From positions 1 to 64,000 of the forward strand of contig JAEUSB010000057.1 in assembly GCA_016788865.1 (NCBI GenBank): 64,000 nt of DNA. Reading direction: 5' to 3'. Below the pieces are notes generated by a model. That model made no database searches. It saw only the letters and a program-made list of their open reading frames with translations, and was not told the origin of the DNA. Every line of letters begins with the position of its first letter. Position 1 is the stretch's first letter. The DNA comes from Leptospirales bacterium (GTDB lineage: Bacteria > Spirochaetota > Leptospiria > Leptospirales > Leptonemataceae). This document shows, piece after piece, positions 8,686 through 17,495 of this stretch. The translations under genes and the position numbers were made by a program.

Positions 8686-9672
8686 TCAGTTCCTTTCTGG
8701 TTGTCGCAGCTTGCGCAAGGAGGGCGATCGTTTCCTTGCCGGGGTGGGCTTCTTACCGGCATGGCTTAAACCATCGAAAGCAGTGGCCGCAGCCTCTCGC
8801 AGGCGAGCATCAGGATCGAGTAGGTACAGAGCAAGTCTGTCGATCATTGCGGATCGTGAAGGGCCTTTCAAGTGCTCGATAGAGGAAACGAGATACGCCA
8901 CTCCACCTTTTCGAACATTGGCGGATGAATGAGAAAGGATCGATTCAAATGCTTTAGATCCCTGGGAGTACTGAGCGAGGTACATGCCGGCCCGTTCCTG
9001 GGCCAGTGAATCGGGATCGTCCGTCAGAAGCTTGAGCCTGGCTACAATCGGGCCTGCCTGCTGCGCGTTTTCTGTCCACCAGGGCAGGTCTTTGATCGCT
9101 CGACTCCGACTGTCAGGAAAATCCAGGAGTGGCGTATACACGGAAATAGACTCGCGTATGTCGACTCCGTGCCCGCCTGCAGTGCTCAGCACGCGAATCA
9201 GATTTTGACGCGCCGACTCGCGTGGCATCATCAGCTTGCAAATTTCTGGAACAGAATTCCGTCCGGACTTTATCTGAAGTGCAATCGCCTCCGCAGCGCG
9301 AAAAATCGACCTGTCAAAGTAGCGAACAATAGACGGAATTGCCCGGCTGATATCAAAACTATTCGCAAGATCGGCAAGAGCTTCTATGACCCAGACTGTT
9401 GCGTCCGGAGGAGCCATGATGCTTTCGATCTGTTCTGCGCTGTTCAATCGCAGCAGTTCAATGAGGACGGCGCGAATTGCAGGCTGCATCACAGGTACGT
9501 GATGGCTTTCGTAGAATATGCGCAGTAGTTGCTCCACTGCCTGCGAGACAGACCGGCCGCTGCGTGCCTGATTTTCAAAGAACTTTGCAGAGACAGTCCA
9601 GTTTGGAAACAGGAACCCGGGATCGTCAAAACTGATTGTGCGCAGATGATTCTGAAATTCGTCCGAGTCCAT
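8686..9672 (-). CDS. HEAT-repeat protein, probable 5' part of the same gene as 7076-8635
   Basis: A 328-aa, largely helical protein with HEAT-like repeats in its second half (HSSANVRKGGVAYLVSS; LLDPDARLREAAATAFDGL). The last 20 or so residues are an abrupt basic, proline-rich tail (KKPTPARKRS...), unlike the repeats before it, whereas the alternative frame at the same place continues a plausible helix. This suggests a frameshift at 8741-8744 rather than a natural C-terminus. The ATG start has only a weak upstream ribosome site. No catalytic motif is visible; a scaffold role is inferred from the fold only. Confidence 0.72.
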   Translation of the reverse strand: MDSDEFQNHLRTISFDDPGFLFPNWTVSAKFFENQARSGRSVSQAVEQLLRIFYESHHVPVMQPAIRAVLIELLRLNSAEQIESIMAPPDATVWVIEALADLANSFDISRAIPSIVRYFDRSIFRAAEAIALQIKSGRNSVPEICKLMMPRESARQNLIRVLSTAGGHGVDIRESISVYTPLLDFPDSRSRAIKDLPWWTENAQQAGPIVARLKLLTDDPDSLAQERAGMYLAQYSQGSKAFESILSHSSANVRKGGVAYLVSSIEHLKGPSRSAMIDRLALYLLDPDARLREAAATAFDGLSHAGKKPTPARKRSPSLRKLRQPERN

Positions 9673-9786
9673 GCGTTGTGGTCAGGCTTTGAAAAGCTTT
9701 GTGACGGAAGACAACCGGGAGTGGGCGGCGCCGGCCCAAGCACAAAGCTGCCCTGCCTTTTCAGAATAACCGGGACAACACCGTGA

Positions 9787-10107
9787 TCAAGAAAAAAATC
9801 TGTCAGACGGAAGATGCGAAATCAAGAAGGCCTGGTCATACGGCTGATGAATGTAAAGGCCCAGAACTCCGACAGTGTCTTCCAGGTATCTGTGGACGCA
9901 TATAGCACTGAGTTTATGGCCCTTGCATTGCACAATGATCTCATCGCTTTTTGCAGGCAGGTTGACTGCGTCTCCTATCGCAAGTCGCATCCCATGCGCG
10001 GAGAAATCCGTTACGGTTGCGCCCACTCGAGTGTCCTGATAGATGCATTCAACATCTTGCAATTCCTCCGGAATTGCATACGCGCGCGGAGAGGAACGGT
10101 GTTCCAT
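9787..10107 (-). CDS. Single-domain PilZ protein, candidate c-di-GMP receptor
   Basis: The 106-aa protein carries the two PilZ signature elements: an N-terminal RxxxR-type motif (RSSPRAY, residues 4-10) and a downstream D/NxSxxG motif (DFSAHG, residues 34-39), followed by beta-strand-rich sequence. PilZ domains bind cyclic di-GMP and modulate motility, exopolysaccharide or transcription. It stands alone between the HEAT genes and a divergent DUF2817 gene, so its partner cannot be named. A GAGAG stretch lies about 7 nt before the ATG. Confidence 0.75.
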   Translation of the reverse strand: MEHRSSPRAYAIPEELQDVECIYQDTRVGATVTDFSAHGMRLAIGDAVNLPAKSDEIIVQCKGHKLSAICVHRYLEDTVGVLGLYIHQPYDQAFLISHLPSDRFFS

Positions 10108-10235
10108 TCAGCAACTCTCTGAACGAATCGTGACTTTCTTCTTGAAATATCGCTTCACTCCGGTACCACTGCCTGGATCCATTACCCGGCGCGAAAGCAG
10201 TCAATTGTTTTCGAGCTGCGGGAGGTTACAATTCA

Positions 10236-11408
10236 GTGTCAGAAGCGCCAGAGTACTTCCTGAACTCTTACAAGGAATGCCGTCAGGCGTTTCGCAGCTC
10301 CGCAAAAAGGGCGGCGGCAAGATTCAAACATTCATCGCGCCGCGCGATAGATGCGGGTGGGAAAGGGAAGATCGATACAATCCTTCTTCGCGCTAGAAGA
10401 AAGGATTCCAAACGCCTCATCCTAATCAGTTCAGGTGTGCACGGTGTGGAAGGCTTCGTGGGCAGCGCAATCCAGAGAAGATTGCTCGACGATTTTACTG
10501 CTGATCTATTTCCCCTTCGCAGCGATGTTTTGTTTGTGCACGGAATAAATCCCTTTGGTTTTAGGAAAAAGAGGCGCGTGAACCAGAACAATGTGGACCT
10601 GAATCGCAACTTCTATCTCAAGAGAGAGAAAATTCCAAAAAAGGAAAAGAACAAAGGCTATCGCAGGCTAGCCTCTTTCTTCATGCCAGGACTGCCTTTC
10701 ACATTCTGGCCCCTGGAATTCGCGGTGTTTGCAGTGAGATTCCTTGGCATCATGATTCGATTTGGCGCCAGGAAATTCACGGACGCTGCAGTAAACGGAC
10801 AGTTTGAATTCAAGCGCGGCATTTACTATGGCGGCAGAAAACCAGAACCGGTTGTGAGAAGGTTGCGTGAGTTCTTCGCACAAACTGTTTCAGGCTATGA
10901 GGAGATTCTTTTCCTGGATGTGCATACGGGTTACGGGGAAGAGAATGGGATTTTACTCATTCAAAATGCAGACCGCGGTTCGTATGAGGATCAAAACATC
11001 GAAAGGATTTCGGCCGGGTTGCCGCTGACCCGCCCCGATTCGGGAGAAACATTCTATAAGACTGCAGGAGACTTTACGGACTTCCTCAGGCGGATCTTCC
11101 CTGAAAGGAAGAATATTTTCCCGTTGACGGTGGAACTGGGCACTGTTGGAAATTTGCAGCTTTACGGCGCACTGCGATCGAGTTTCCTTGTAGTCGCGGA
11201 GAATCGCATTCACCATCGCGGAGCCTGGTTTCCGTCCACGCGAAAGAAGGTCCGTGAGAAATTTCTGAGATTATTCTACCCGGCCGCAGAGAAGTGGCGT
11301 CAGCACGCGCTTTCCAGTTCGATCATATTGTGCCGTGAACTATTTGAGCGTTTCGAAAACCTGCCGTCGGGGCAGGTGCATTTGCCTGAACCGGTTCGCG
11401 CGCCCTAG
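10236..11408 (+). CDS. DUF2817 / M14-like zinc carboxypeptidase-related protein
   Basis: A 390-aa protein with the DUF2817 hallmarks: the block SSGVHGVEGFVGSAIQ (about residues 65-80), in which HxxE is the presumed zinc motif; HGINPFGF; DLNRNF; and a distal histidine in DVHTGYG. Family members are related to M14 metallocarboxypeptidases and succinylglutamate desuccinylases, so hydrolysis of a peptide or amide bond is expected, but the substrate is unknown. No signal peptide is visible. The start is a GTG about 10 nt after GGGAGG. The gene is divergent from the PilZ gene and appears monocistronic. Confidence 0.85.
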   Translation: MSEAPEYFLNSYKECRQAFRSSAKRAAARFKHSSRRAIDAGGKGKIDTILLRARRKDSKRLILISSGVHGVEGFVGSAIQRRLLDDFTADLFPLRSDVLFVHGINPFGFRKKRRVNQNNVDLNRNFYLKREKIPKKEKNKGYRRLASFFMPGLPFTFWPLEFAVFAVRFLGIMIRFGARKFTDAAVNGQFEFKRGIYYGGRKPEPVVRRLREFFAQTVSGYEEILFLDVHTGYGEENGILLIQNADRGSYEDQNIERISAGLPLTRPDSGETFYKTAGDFTDFLRRIFPERKNIFPLTVELGTVGNLQLYGALRSSFLVVAENRIHHRGAWFPSTRKKVREKFLRLFYPAAEKWRQHALSSSIILCRELFERFENLPSGQVHLPEPVRAP

Positions 11409-11524
11409 GATCTCCAGCGGGTCATCGGGCCTGACTGCCTCAGTTCGCTTCCACCAATCAAATCAATCTGCTTGACGACTCTTAACCGCCCGGGCAAGAA
11501 TCAACGGTTGGGCTTAGTGGGGTC

Positions 11525-13279
11525 TTGAGGAGCCCTGGCCTGACTCGCGCGGGGGACATTTTGAAATTGAAGTTCAGGCGAGTTCCATTCGCTGTACGCC
11601 TTGGTGTCGCAATCGCGGTACCAATGGTGAGCGTCACCGCTCTTACAAGTGGACTAGTGTATAACTCTATCGCAGATGAGATCTCGCATGGTATGCGAAC
11701 TCATACCCGTTCGCTCGCGCACACCGGAAGTTATTTATTCACCGCGGAGCATCGACTCGCAATACAACGGTTAAACGAAATTCTCAACCGTGAAGGGATT
11801 CTGCCAATGAAGGAGCTTGGAGCCGGGGAAACCTTTCAATCGCTTCCTGAACCGCGAGTGCAGTCCCTTCAGAAGAGCAGGGATTTTCAAATTGTTGTTC
11901 AGGCGCTCCGTCGAATCAAGCTGGGTTCTTCTTCTCATGTGGTGAAGGACGGTCCGCTAACCCAACAATGGTCCAAAGCGGAACCTTCGCGGATTCGCTT
12001 TGCTTATGTTCTTGTTCCGTACCCTCCGTCGCCGGATGGAAAGTACCTTCGTTTCATTGCAGATGGCGATTATGAAGAGCAGGATGAAAATGGGAACGGA
12101 AAGATCGATGACGACGAACAGGCAACTCCCATTGGCGCGGTATACAATGTCGAACCCCAGGATGGTCTCCATGAGTCAATGAAGGGAAACCCCTCCGCCA
12201 ATAGCAATCCAACGGAGGACAAATGGGGCGTTTGGATTTCTGGATTTGCACCAATTCTTGATAACAAAGGGAATGTGATTGCATCCATTGGAGTTGATTA
12301 CGACGCAAGCGGCGAGTTTAATCGCCTGAGGTTTCTTCGCACTTTGTGCATCGCTGTGGTTGCTGGCAGTGTGGTTTTATCTCTGGTCATTTCCTTTCTG
12401 CTCGCGCGATTTATAAATCGCCCAGTACAACGCTTGCAGCTAGGGGCAGAAGAAGTCAGGCAGGGTAATATTCATGCAAAAGTTGAGGTAAAAGAATTTT
12501 TTCGGGATGAACTGACGGATCTTGCGGACTCTTTCAATAGCATGGTCGCGCAGGTTCGCAGTTCCCATGAAGATCAAGTCGCTGCAATTCAAGCCTTGCA
12601 AGAAACCGCGAGGCTCAGAGATGAGTTCCTTTCAAATTTCTCGCACGAACTGAACACGCCGCTCGCGGGCATTGTGGGAAGTCTTGAGCTACTGAACGAC
12701 GAAATCCTGGATCCGCGGGAGGTTGCGTCCGTGCTGAGTCAGATGCGAACCGACGCGGCGCGTCTGCAGGCATTGGTGGCCAATATGATGCTTGCGTCAA
12801 AGATCGAATCCAATATTTTGAAGCCGCAGCTTGAACCCTCTGAGATTGCGCCGATCCTTGACCGCGCAATGAAAAGTGCGGAATTGAAATCCGACCTCGT
12901 GAGTGTGGATGCTTCCAGACCGATCCGGGCACTGGTAGATAAATTTCTACTGGAGCTTGTGCTCGTAGAAATTTTCAAAAATGGGATTCTTCACGGCCAG
13001 GCTACGGAGCAAGCGCCACTGAGGCTTTCCGTGCAACTTGATTCGGGTTCTGTCCGAATCAGCGTCAGTGACTCTGGGCCTGGTGTTGCAACGGGACATG
13101 TTGGGCGCCTGGGAGAAAAATACTTTCGCGTGGATTCCTCGCTGACGTACGCAAAATCCGGAACAGGTCTTGGCCTCTACATTGCGCGAAGGTTGATTGA
13201 GCTTCAAGGTGGCAGGATCTGGTTTAAATCGCCCGGCGGCCTGCATGTTACCATTGAACTGCCAGTGGACAAAACATGA
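11525..13279 (+). CDS. Membrane histidine kinase with Cache-like sensor containing an EF-hand-like loop
   Basis: A 584-aa sensor kinase: TM1 (about 25-45), a periplasmic domain (about 50-275), TM2 (about 278-300), HAMP (to about 355), HisKA with His374 in SHELNTPLAG, and HATPase with DSGPGV and SGTGLGLYIARR. The sensor contains D-E-N-G-N-G-K-I-D-D-D-E (residues 187-198), which matches a calcium-binding EF-hand loop, then a block (WGVWISGFAPI..GVDY) typical of single-Cache sensors. No receiver or regulator gene is adjacent. The start is a TTG at 11525; a TTG at 11561 preceded by GGGGGA is an equally good alternative. Confidence 0.9.
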   Translation: MRSPGLTRAGDILKLKFRRVPFAVRLGVAIAVPMVSVTALTSGLVYNSIADEISHGMRTHTRSLAHTGSYLFTAEHRLAIQRLNEILNREGILPMKELGAGETFQSLPEPRVQSLQKSRDFQIVVQALRRIKLGSSSHVVKDGPLTQQWSKAEPSRIRFAYVLVPYPPSPDGKYLRFIADGDYEEQDENGNGKIDDDEQATPIGAVYNVEPQDGLHESMKGNPSANSNPTEDKWGVWISGFAPILDNKGNVIASIGVDYDASGEFNRLRFLRTLCIAVVAGSVVLSLVISFLLARFINRPVQRLQLGAEEVRQGNIHAKVEVKEFFRDELTDLADSFNSMVAQVRSSHEDQVAAIQALQETARLRDEFLSNFSHELNTPLAGIVGSLELLNDEILDPREVASVLSQMRTDAARLQALVANMMLASKIESNILKPQLEPSEIAPILDRAMKSAELKSDLVSVDASRPIRALVDKFLLELVLVEIFKNGILHGQATEQAPLRLSVQLDSGSVRISVSDSGPGVATGHVGRLGEKYFRVDSSLTYAKSGTGLGLYIARRLIELQGGRIWFKSPGGLHVTIELPVDKT

Positions 13280-13311
13280 AGCCAGCGCAGAAATGTGAAC
13301 GACCGGATGCT

Positions 13312-14376
13312 TTAGAAGCGTCCTTTCATTTTGTCTTTGTAACCTGTGAGCTCCATGTATCCCTGAATTCCCACAGGCTTGCCATCGCACACGGCTTCAC
13401 CTTCTATTGCGCCTTCCCAGTAGTAGATTTTGCTGAACGCGGGGCGCAATTCCTGGTCGTCAATCCAGGGTTTCGCGACGATTCTGCAATCCGCCAGAAC
13501 TAATTCCCAGTCGAGAGGGTAGGTCGCTCCCGATGGAGCCTGCCAGGTGCGCCCTGGCTTAAACTCAGGCTTGTGGATATCTCGCACGAAACCGGCTTTG
13601 GTAAATTCCCTGGCGTACCTGTAGATTCGATTGGTCTCAGAACGTACGCGAAAAACCACGAACTTTCGTCCGTCTTTCAAGTTGAAATGGAACCAGTCCC
13701 AGCCAGTTTGATCGGAAGCCAGTGCATTGGATGCAAACTCATGATCCATCCAGGCTGTGGCTTTGACGGAAAGCGTTTTATCGCGAACACGTAAGGTGCC
13801 TGTGCCGTTCAAATCGATAAATGAATAGTAGTGAGAAGCGTTTCCAGGATCAAAACCCTTTGGACTGAAGCCGTTCTTCCCCTGCAGCACAGGCCCGAGT
13901 TCACTCCGCAAATCCAGCGCAAGGCTGATACCTTCGGACGATGAGGCATGGATCTGATGTCTGTCCGCAATCTTTAGTTTCTGGTTGGCCACATACAGTT
14001 CGCCATCGCCGGCCATACCTGCCAGCCCCGGGAAAAGTCTTTGAATCCGCTCCGTCTGGTAGAAGGTTCGATTTGCATCGTCGGTTAACGTAAAGTGGAC
14101 CATGAAGTAGGTTCCGGGTTCGCTGTTGCTGCCGCTTAGATTTGGTCTTTGTTCTATCTTGAATACTGTGAATTGGAAGCCGTAGCGCTGGCCTTCCGCA
14201 TCAGTCAGAAACCCTGTGTAGTACCACCACTCAGTCTTGAACCCCGTGTGGGGTCTATGGTCACCCGGGAACGTTAGTCGGCGTTTCTCGGAAGCGCGCC
14301 TGAAGCCCGGAGGGTCCGCCCACGATGTGAAGGCGAGGAGTAGGCAGATAACGTTGCAAGCAAGGAAGCGCTTCAT
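13312..14376 (-). CDS. Secreted AttH/CrtC-like (carotenoid 1,2-hydratase family) lipocalin-fold protein
   Basis: A 354-aa protein with a signal peptide (MKRFLACNVICLLLAFTSWA) and the family hallmark TEWWYYTGFL near residue 45, followed by YGFQFTVFK, FMVHFTLTD and, later, WMDHEFAS..GWDWFHF. The fold is two lipocalin-like domains; related proteins bind or hydrate hydrophobic substrates in the periplasm. The ATG at 14376 overlaps the permease stop codon as ATGA, linking it to the FtsX-type permease and the (damaged) ATPase upstream. Clusters of ATPase, FtsX permease and AttH protein are common and suggest export or handling of a lipid-like molecule. Confidence 0.88.
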   Translation of the reverse strand: MKRFLACNVICLLLAFTSWADPPGFRRASEKRRLTFPGDHRPHTGFKTEWWYYTGFLTDAEGQRYGFQFTVFKIEQRPNLSGSNSEPGTYFMVHFTLTDDANRTFYQTERIQRLFPGLAGMAGDGELYVANQKLKIADRHQIHASSSEGISLALDLRSELGPVLQGKNGFSPKGFDPGNASHYYSFIDLNGTGTLRVRDKTLSVKATAWMDHEFASNALASDQTGWDWFHFNLKDGRKFVVFRVRSETNRIYRYAREFTKAGFVRDIHKPEFKPGRTWQAPSGATYPLDWELVLADCRIVAKPWIDDQELRPAFSKIYYWEGAIEGEAVCDGKPVGIQGYMELTGYKDKMKGRF

Positions 14377-16838
14377 CGCTGCGTGAGTCGTCCTCGATGC
14401 AGATTCTGAACGGAAATGAGAGCAGCAACCAGGGAAAGCAGGCAGGCCGCAATGAATCCTGGAAAAATCTGGTAGGGCGAGAGATCTGCAACGATGGTCC
14501 AGCCAAATGAATACCGGTTTATGACCTGAATCAGGATCATAGCCAGTACGTAGGAACCGGGGACGGCAAGGACGCAAGCGCCTACGGCTATAACCTGCGA
14601 TTCCAGAATCATAGAGAAAATGATTCGGCCCGGAGTAGCGCCTAAAGCCAGGAGTGTCGTGAGTTCTCGTCGGCGCTCAATTACAAGTCCCGTCAGGGTG
14701 GTTACGACTGCCAGCGCTGCAATTCCGCCGGCAATCCATTGAAGGGCGTACGTTAGTCGGAATGTTTGGTCAAAAATCGCAAGGGCCTTTTGTCTAATAT
14801 CGCGCGAAAGGTCCATGGAGATTTCAAATTCGGGTAGCGCACGCCGAATGTCGAGCATCGCTTTGGCAGGAGCCGCATCGGGCTTAAGGTAAACGGCGAC
14901 ACTATTGGGACCACGTTTTCCGACAATCGTCTCAAAGAGTTTTTCATCCATCAAAATGTAGCCGCGCTCGGACGCATAATTCCTGTAGACTGCATGTACA
15001 CGCAGGCGCTTGCCAAACAGTTCAATTGTACTGCCCCGCGGAGCATGGAATCGATTTGCGAAGACTTCACTTACAAGGACTCCATTTTCTCTTTCGGCGA
15101 CCAGGATATCTCCAGAATTTCCGGATGAGAAGGAATAGCCATGAATTCGGGCGGCTTCGGTGAAGTTGTTTGCCGCGAGTTCAATGTTCTGGTCCCGAAA
15201 GAAGGCCGGTGCGCTGCGTAAAGTAACCACACCACGCACAAACGTTAGACGACGAAGGAGCTCGGGTACGCGCGAATCGAGCAGGGAAGCCGCCCGGCTT
15301 TCCGGGGATCCTGCTTGAAGATAAAGATCTGCTACAATTACAGTGCGCAACCAATCCTCAACGGTCGTTCGAAATGAAGCAACCATGATGGTCACAGAGC
15401 CAGCCATTGAAAGGGCGAGGGCGAGGGCCGCGGTTGCGACTGAAATTTTCAGCAGATGTTGTTTTGTCGAAGCGGCAGCAAGCAGCGTGGCACCGGATGG
15501 AATTGTTCGAAGAACGCGCGATAGGGCGAGTAGGGCCAGTGGTGAGGCAAAGCTCAAACAAACAATAACAGCAACCACCGCGCCAAAGCCGGGCTCCGGT
15601 CGCTCGCGAAGGATCGCCAGAGCGTACATCCCAATGCCCATAGGGATTGCGGCCAGGGCCCCAATCCATGCGAAACGTACGCCCGCTGGCTTGAAATCGC
15701 TGCGACCTTGCTTGCGTGCTGTGGTCAGCGCGAGTCCCACCGCGCGTTTCGCTGGAACCCAGGCGGAAAGTGTACTCGCCAGGACTCCGATCAGGAACGA
15801 GATCATGATCGGCCAGATCTCAATCCGGGCCGCCGCGCCAGCGTCCACACGAAAAACGGAAGTCAACGTTGATGTCACCTCAGCGTGCGCAATGAGGGAT
15901 AGAACCAGCCCGAGCGCGCAGCCCGGGATGCCACCCAGGACTCCCAGGAACATCCCTTCGAAAATGACAGCCAGGAATATTGTTCGGGGGCTTGCTCCAA
16001 GTGAAAGCAGGACACCGAGCATGCCTTCGCGCTGAACAACTGAGATGTTTACAGTATTGTAGACGAGATAGGCGCTGACGAGCAAGGCAATGACGCCAAG
16101 CGCACTCAAATTCAATTGAAACGCTGACAACATTTCCCGGGTTGTCTGTTTCTGTTCGTTTGGCGTGCGAATGGTGGCGTACGGGAAGAGCGTACGAAGC
16201 CTTTGAGTCAGCTCCTCTTTCCTGGCTTCCGGAACATAGAAGTCAACGCCCGTCAGGCGATCTTTGAAGAGGGCGAAATGTCCAATGTCTACGTAGGCTG
16301 TATTTCGTGGTGGCAGTCGTCCATCCACGGCACGAATGATTCCAACAATCGGGAATGATAGGCGTCTGCCATTCAGTATCACGTGAACAGTGTCGCTTTT
16401 CTTGCCCAATGGGGAATCTTCGGGGACAATCAGTCCGGGTGTTAGCAGGGCTTTACCGTTCTCTCCCAGATCCATCTCGAAATGGCGAACCGTCGTCTCG
16501 CTTAGAAAATCGAATCCATACAGCTGGACGGGCTGCTCATTGATACTCAACCGGGTGCGAAAGTATGGTGAGAACTTTCCGTAGTCCCAGGCGAAGCGGA
16601 GCTGCTCCAGGTCCGAGGGAGCAAGTCCATTCATCGGCTCGAGTGAAACTGTAGTTTGACCGGATAGCGTTGTGAGGCTACTGTCAAACGAGTCGATGAT
16701 TCGAGTGTTGGTGAGATTGATAGCCGCTGCGACACCAACGCCCGCAACGAGCCCAACAATGCAAATTGCAAAGCGAAGGCGATGGCGCGCGTAGTACCGC
16801 AATGTGAAGGCATGAAGTATTGAGTAGAAGGCCAGCAT
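14373..16838 (-). CDS. Large FtsX/MacB-type ABC permease (YbbP-like, two permease modules)
   Basis: An 821-aa inner-membrane protein with an N-terminal TM helix, a periplasmic MacB-like domain, a block of TM helices (about 230-370), further helices near 390-440 and 455-480, a second periplasmic domain, and a C-terminal FtsX block (about 690-810, core RRRELTTLLALGATPGRI). This duplicated arrangement is that of YbbP/AttF-like permeases. The ATG at 16838 forms TGATG with the stop of the ATPase gene; a TTG one codon upstream is less likely. With its cognate ATPase broken, it either uses another ATPase or is becoming non-functional; its own frame is intact. Confidence 0.9.
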   Translation of the reverse strand: MLAFYSILHAFTLRYYARHRLRFAICIVGLVAGVGVAAAINLTNTRIIDSFDSSLTTLSGQTTVSLEPMNGLAPSDLEQLRFAWDYGKFSPYFRTRLSINEQPVQLYGFDFLSETTVRHFEMDLGENGKALLTPGLIVPEDSPLGKKSDTVHVILNGRRLSFPIVGIIRAVDGRLPPRNTAYVDIGHFALFKDRLTGVDFYVPEARKEELTQRLRTLFPYATIRTPNEQKQTTREMLSAFQLNLSALGVIALLVSAYLVYNTVNISVVQREGMLGVLLSLGASPRTIFLAVIFEGMFLGVLGGIPGCALGLVLSLIAHAEVTSTLTSVFRVDAGAAARIEIWPIMISFLIGVLASTLSAWVPAKRAVGLALTTARKQGRSDFKPAGVRFAWIGALAAIPMGIGMYALAILRERPEPGFGAVVAVIVCLSFASPLALLALSRVLRTIPSGATLLAAASTKQHLLKISVATAALALALSMAGSVTIMVASFRTTVEDWLRTVIVADLYLQAGSPESRAASLLDSRVPELLRRLTFVRGVVTLRSAPAFFRDQNIELAANNFTEAARIHGYSFSSGNSGDILVAERENGVLVSEVFANRFHAPRGSTIELFGKRLRVHAVYRNYASERGYILMDEKLFETIVGKRGPNSVAVYLKPDAAPAKAMLDIRRALPEFEISMDLSRDIRQKALAIFDQTFRLTYALQWIAGGIAALAVVTTLTGLVIERRRELTTLLALGATPGRIIFSMILESQVIAVGACVLAVPGSYVLAMILIQVINRYSFGWTIVADLSPYQIFPGFIAACLLSLVAALISVQNLHRGRLTQR

Positions 16839-17333
16839 CAACGCAGCCGACCGTCTGTCATGCGAAGCGTCCGATCTGCGGATCGGGCCGCGACCTGTGA
16901 ATGTGTTACCATTGCGATTGTCAGGCCAAAAGTTCGATTTACCTCGCGCAGCAGAGTTAGAATTTCGCGTCCATTCCTGCTGTCAAGGCTGCCCGTGGGC
17001 TCGTCGGCAAGTAGTATCTTTGGTTGTAAAAGTATCGCACGCGCAACGGCAGCGCGTTGCGATTCGCCTCCGGATAGTGTCTCAGGCAATCGATCAAATT
17101 TGTCTGGAAGGCCTACGCGGCCTAAGATCTCTAGAGCCCGTTTTTGATCTGGTTTCTCGCCGCGGAGTAATACTGGAAGAAGCACGTTCTCGATCACTGT
17201 CAGAGTCGGCAGCAAACTGAAATCCTGGAAGATTACAGCGACGTTGCGCCGCCGGTACGAGGGCCTTGTAGTCGCCGTACGTGCGCACGAGTTTCTCCGC
17301 AGTGATGATTGGCGCCGGTCGCTTAGCCTTCAT
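16838..17333 (-). pseudogene. LolD/MacB-type ABC ATPase with Walker A segment deleted
   Basis: The 5' piece (17333-17259) encodes a normal ABC ATPase N-terminus ending TYGDYKAL. The 3' piece, in another frame from about 17257, resumes at YRRRNVAVIFQDFSLLPTLT and keeps the Q-loop, the signature LSGGESQR, Walker B ILLADEPTGSLDS and the H-loop VTHS. Compared with the intact ATPase at 31014, about 59 residues are missing, exactly the part holding the Walker A P-loop, and the frames no longer match. As read, no functional ATPase can be made. The fragment's only start-like codon is an internal TTG at 17215. The stop overlaps the permease ATG as TGATG, showing the original operon order. An assembly collapse is possible. 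Confidence 0.85.
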
Positions 17334-17495
17334 CCGGTCAGATTGCCTTCATCAATATGCTCGGGGAAGCACATCCTGCGCCGGATGCGCTGGGCTGATC
17401 AGTAGTTGTGAGCCTCCTCAAATCTAAACACGTCCGGCATGGCTTCAATGTGACATAAGGTCGATTATCGGAACCGGAGCACTTGCTGAGAAGAG

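Noticed and set aside
14377-14577. In-frame N-terminal extension of the AttH/CrtC-like protein
   Set aside because: It overlaps the permease C-terminus. The ATG at 14376 starts a clear signal peptide and overlaps the permease stop codon.
15343-16035. Open frame of 230 codons on the plus strand inside the FtsX permease gene
   Set aside because: It is antisense to a well-supported permease; its composition is low-complexity Arg/Ala/Ser/Thr and no family or ribosome site supports it.
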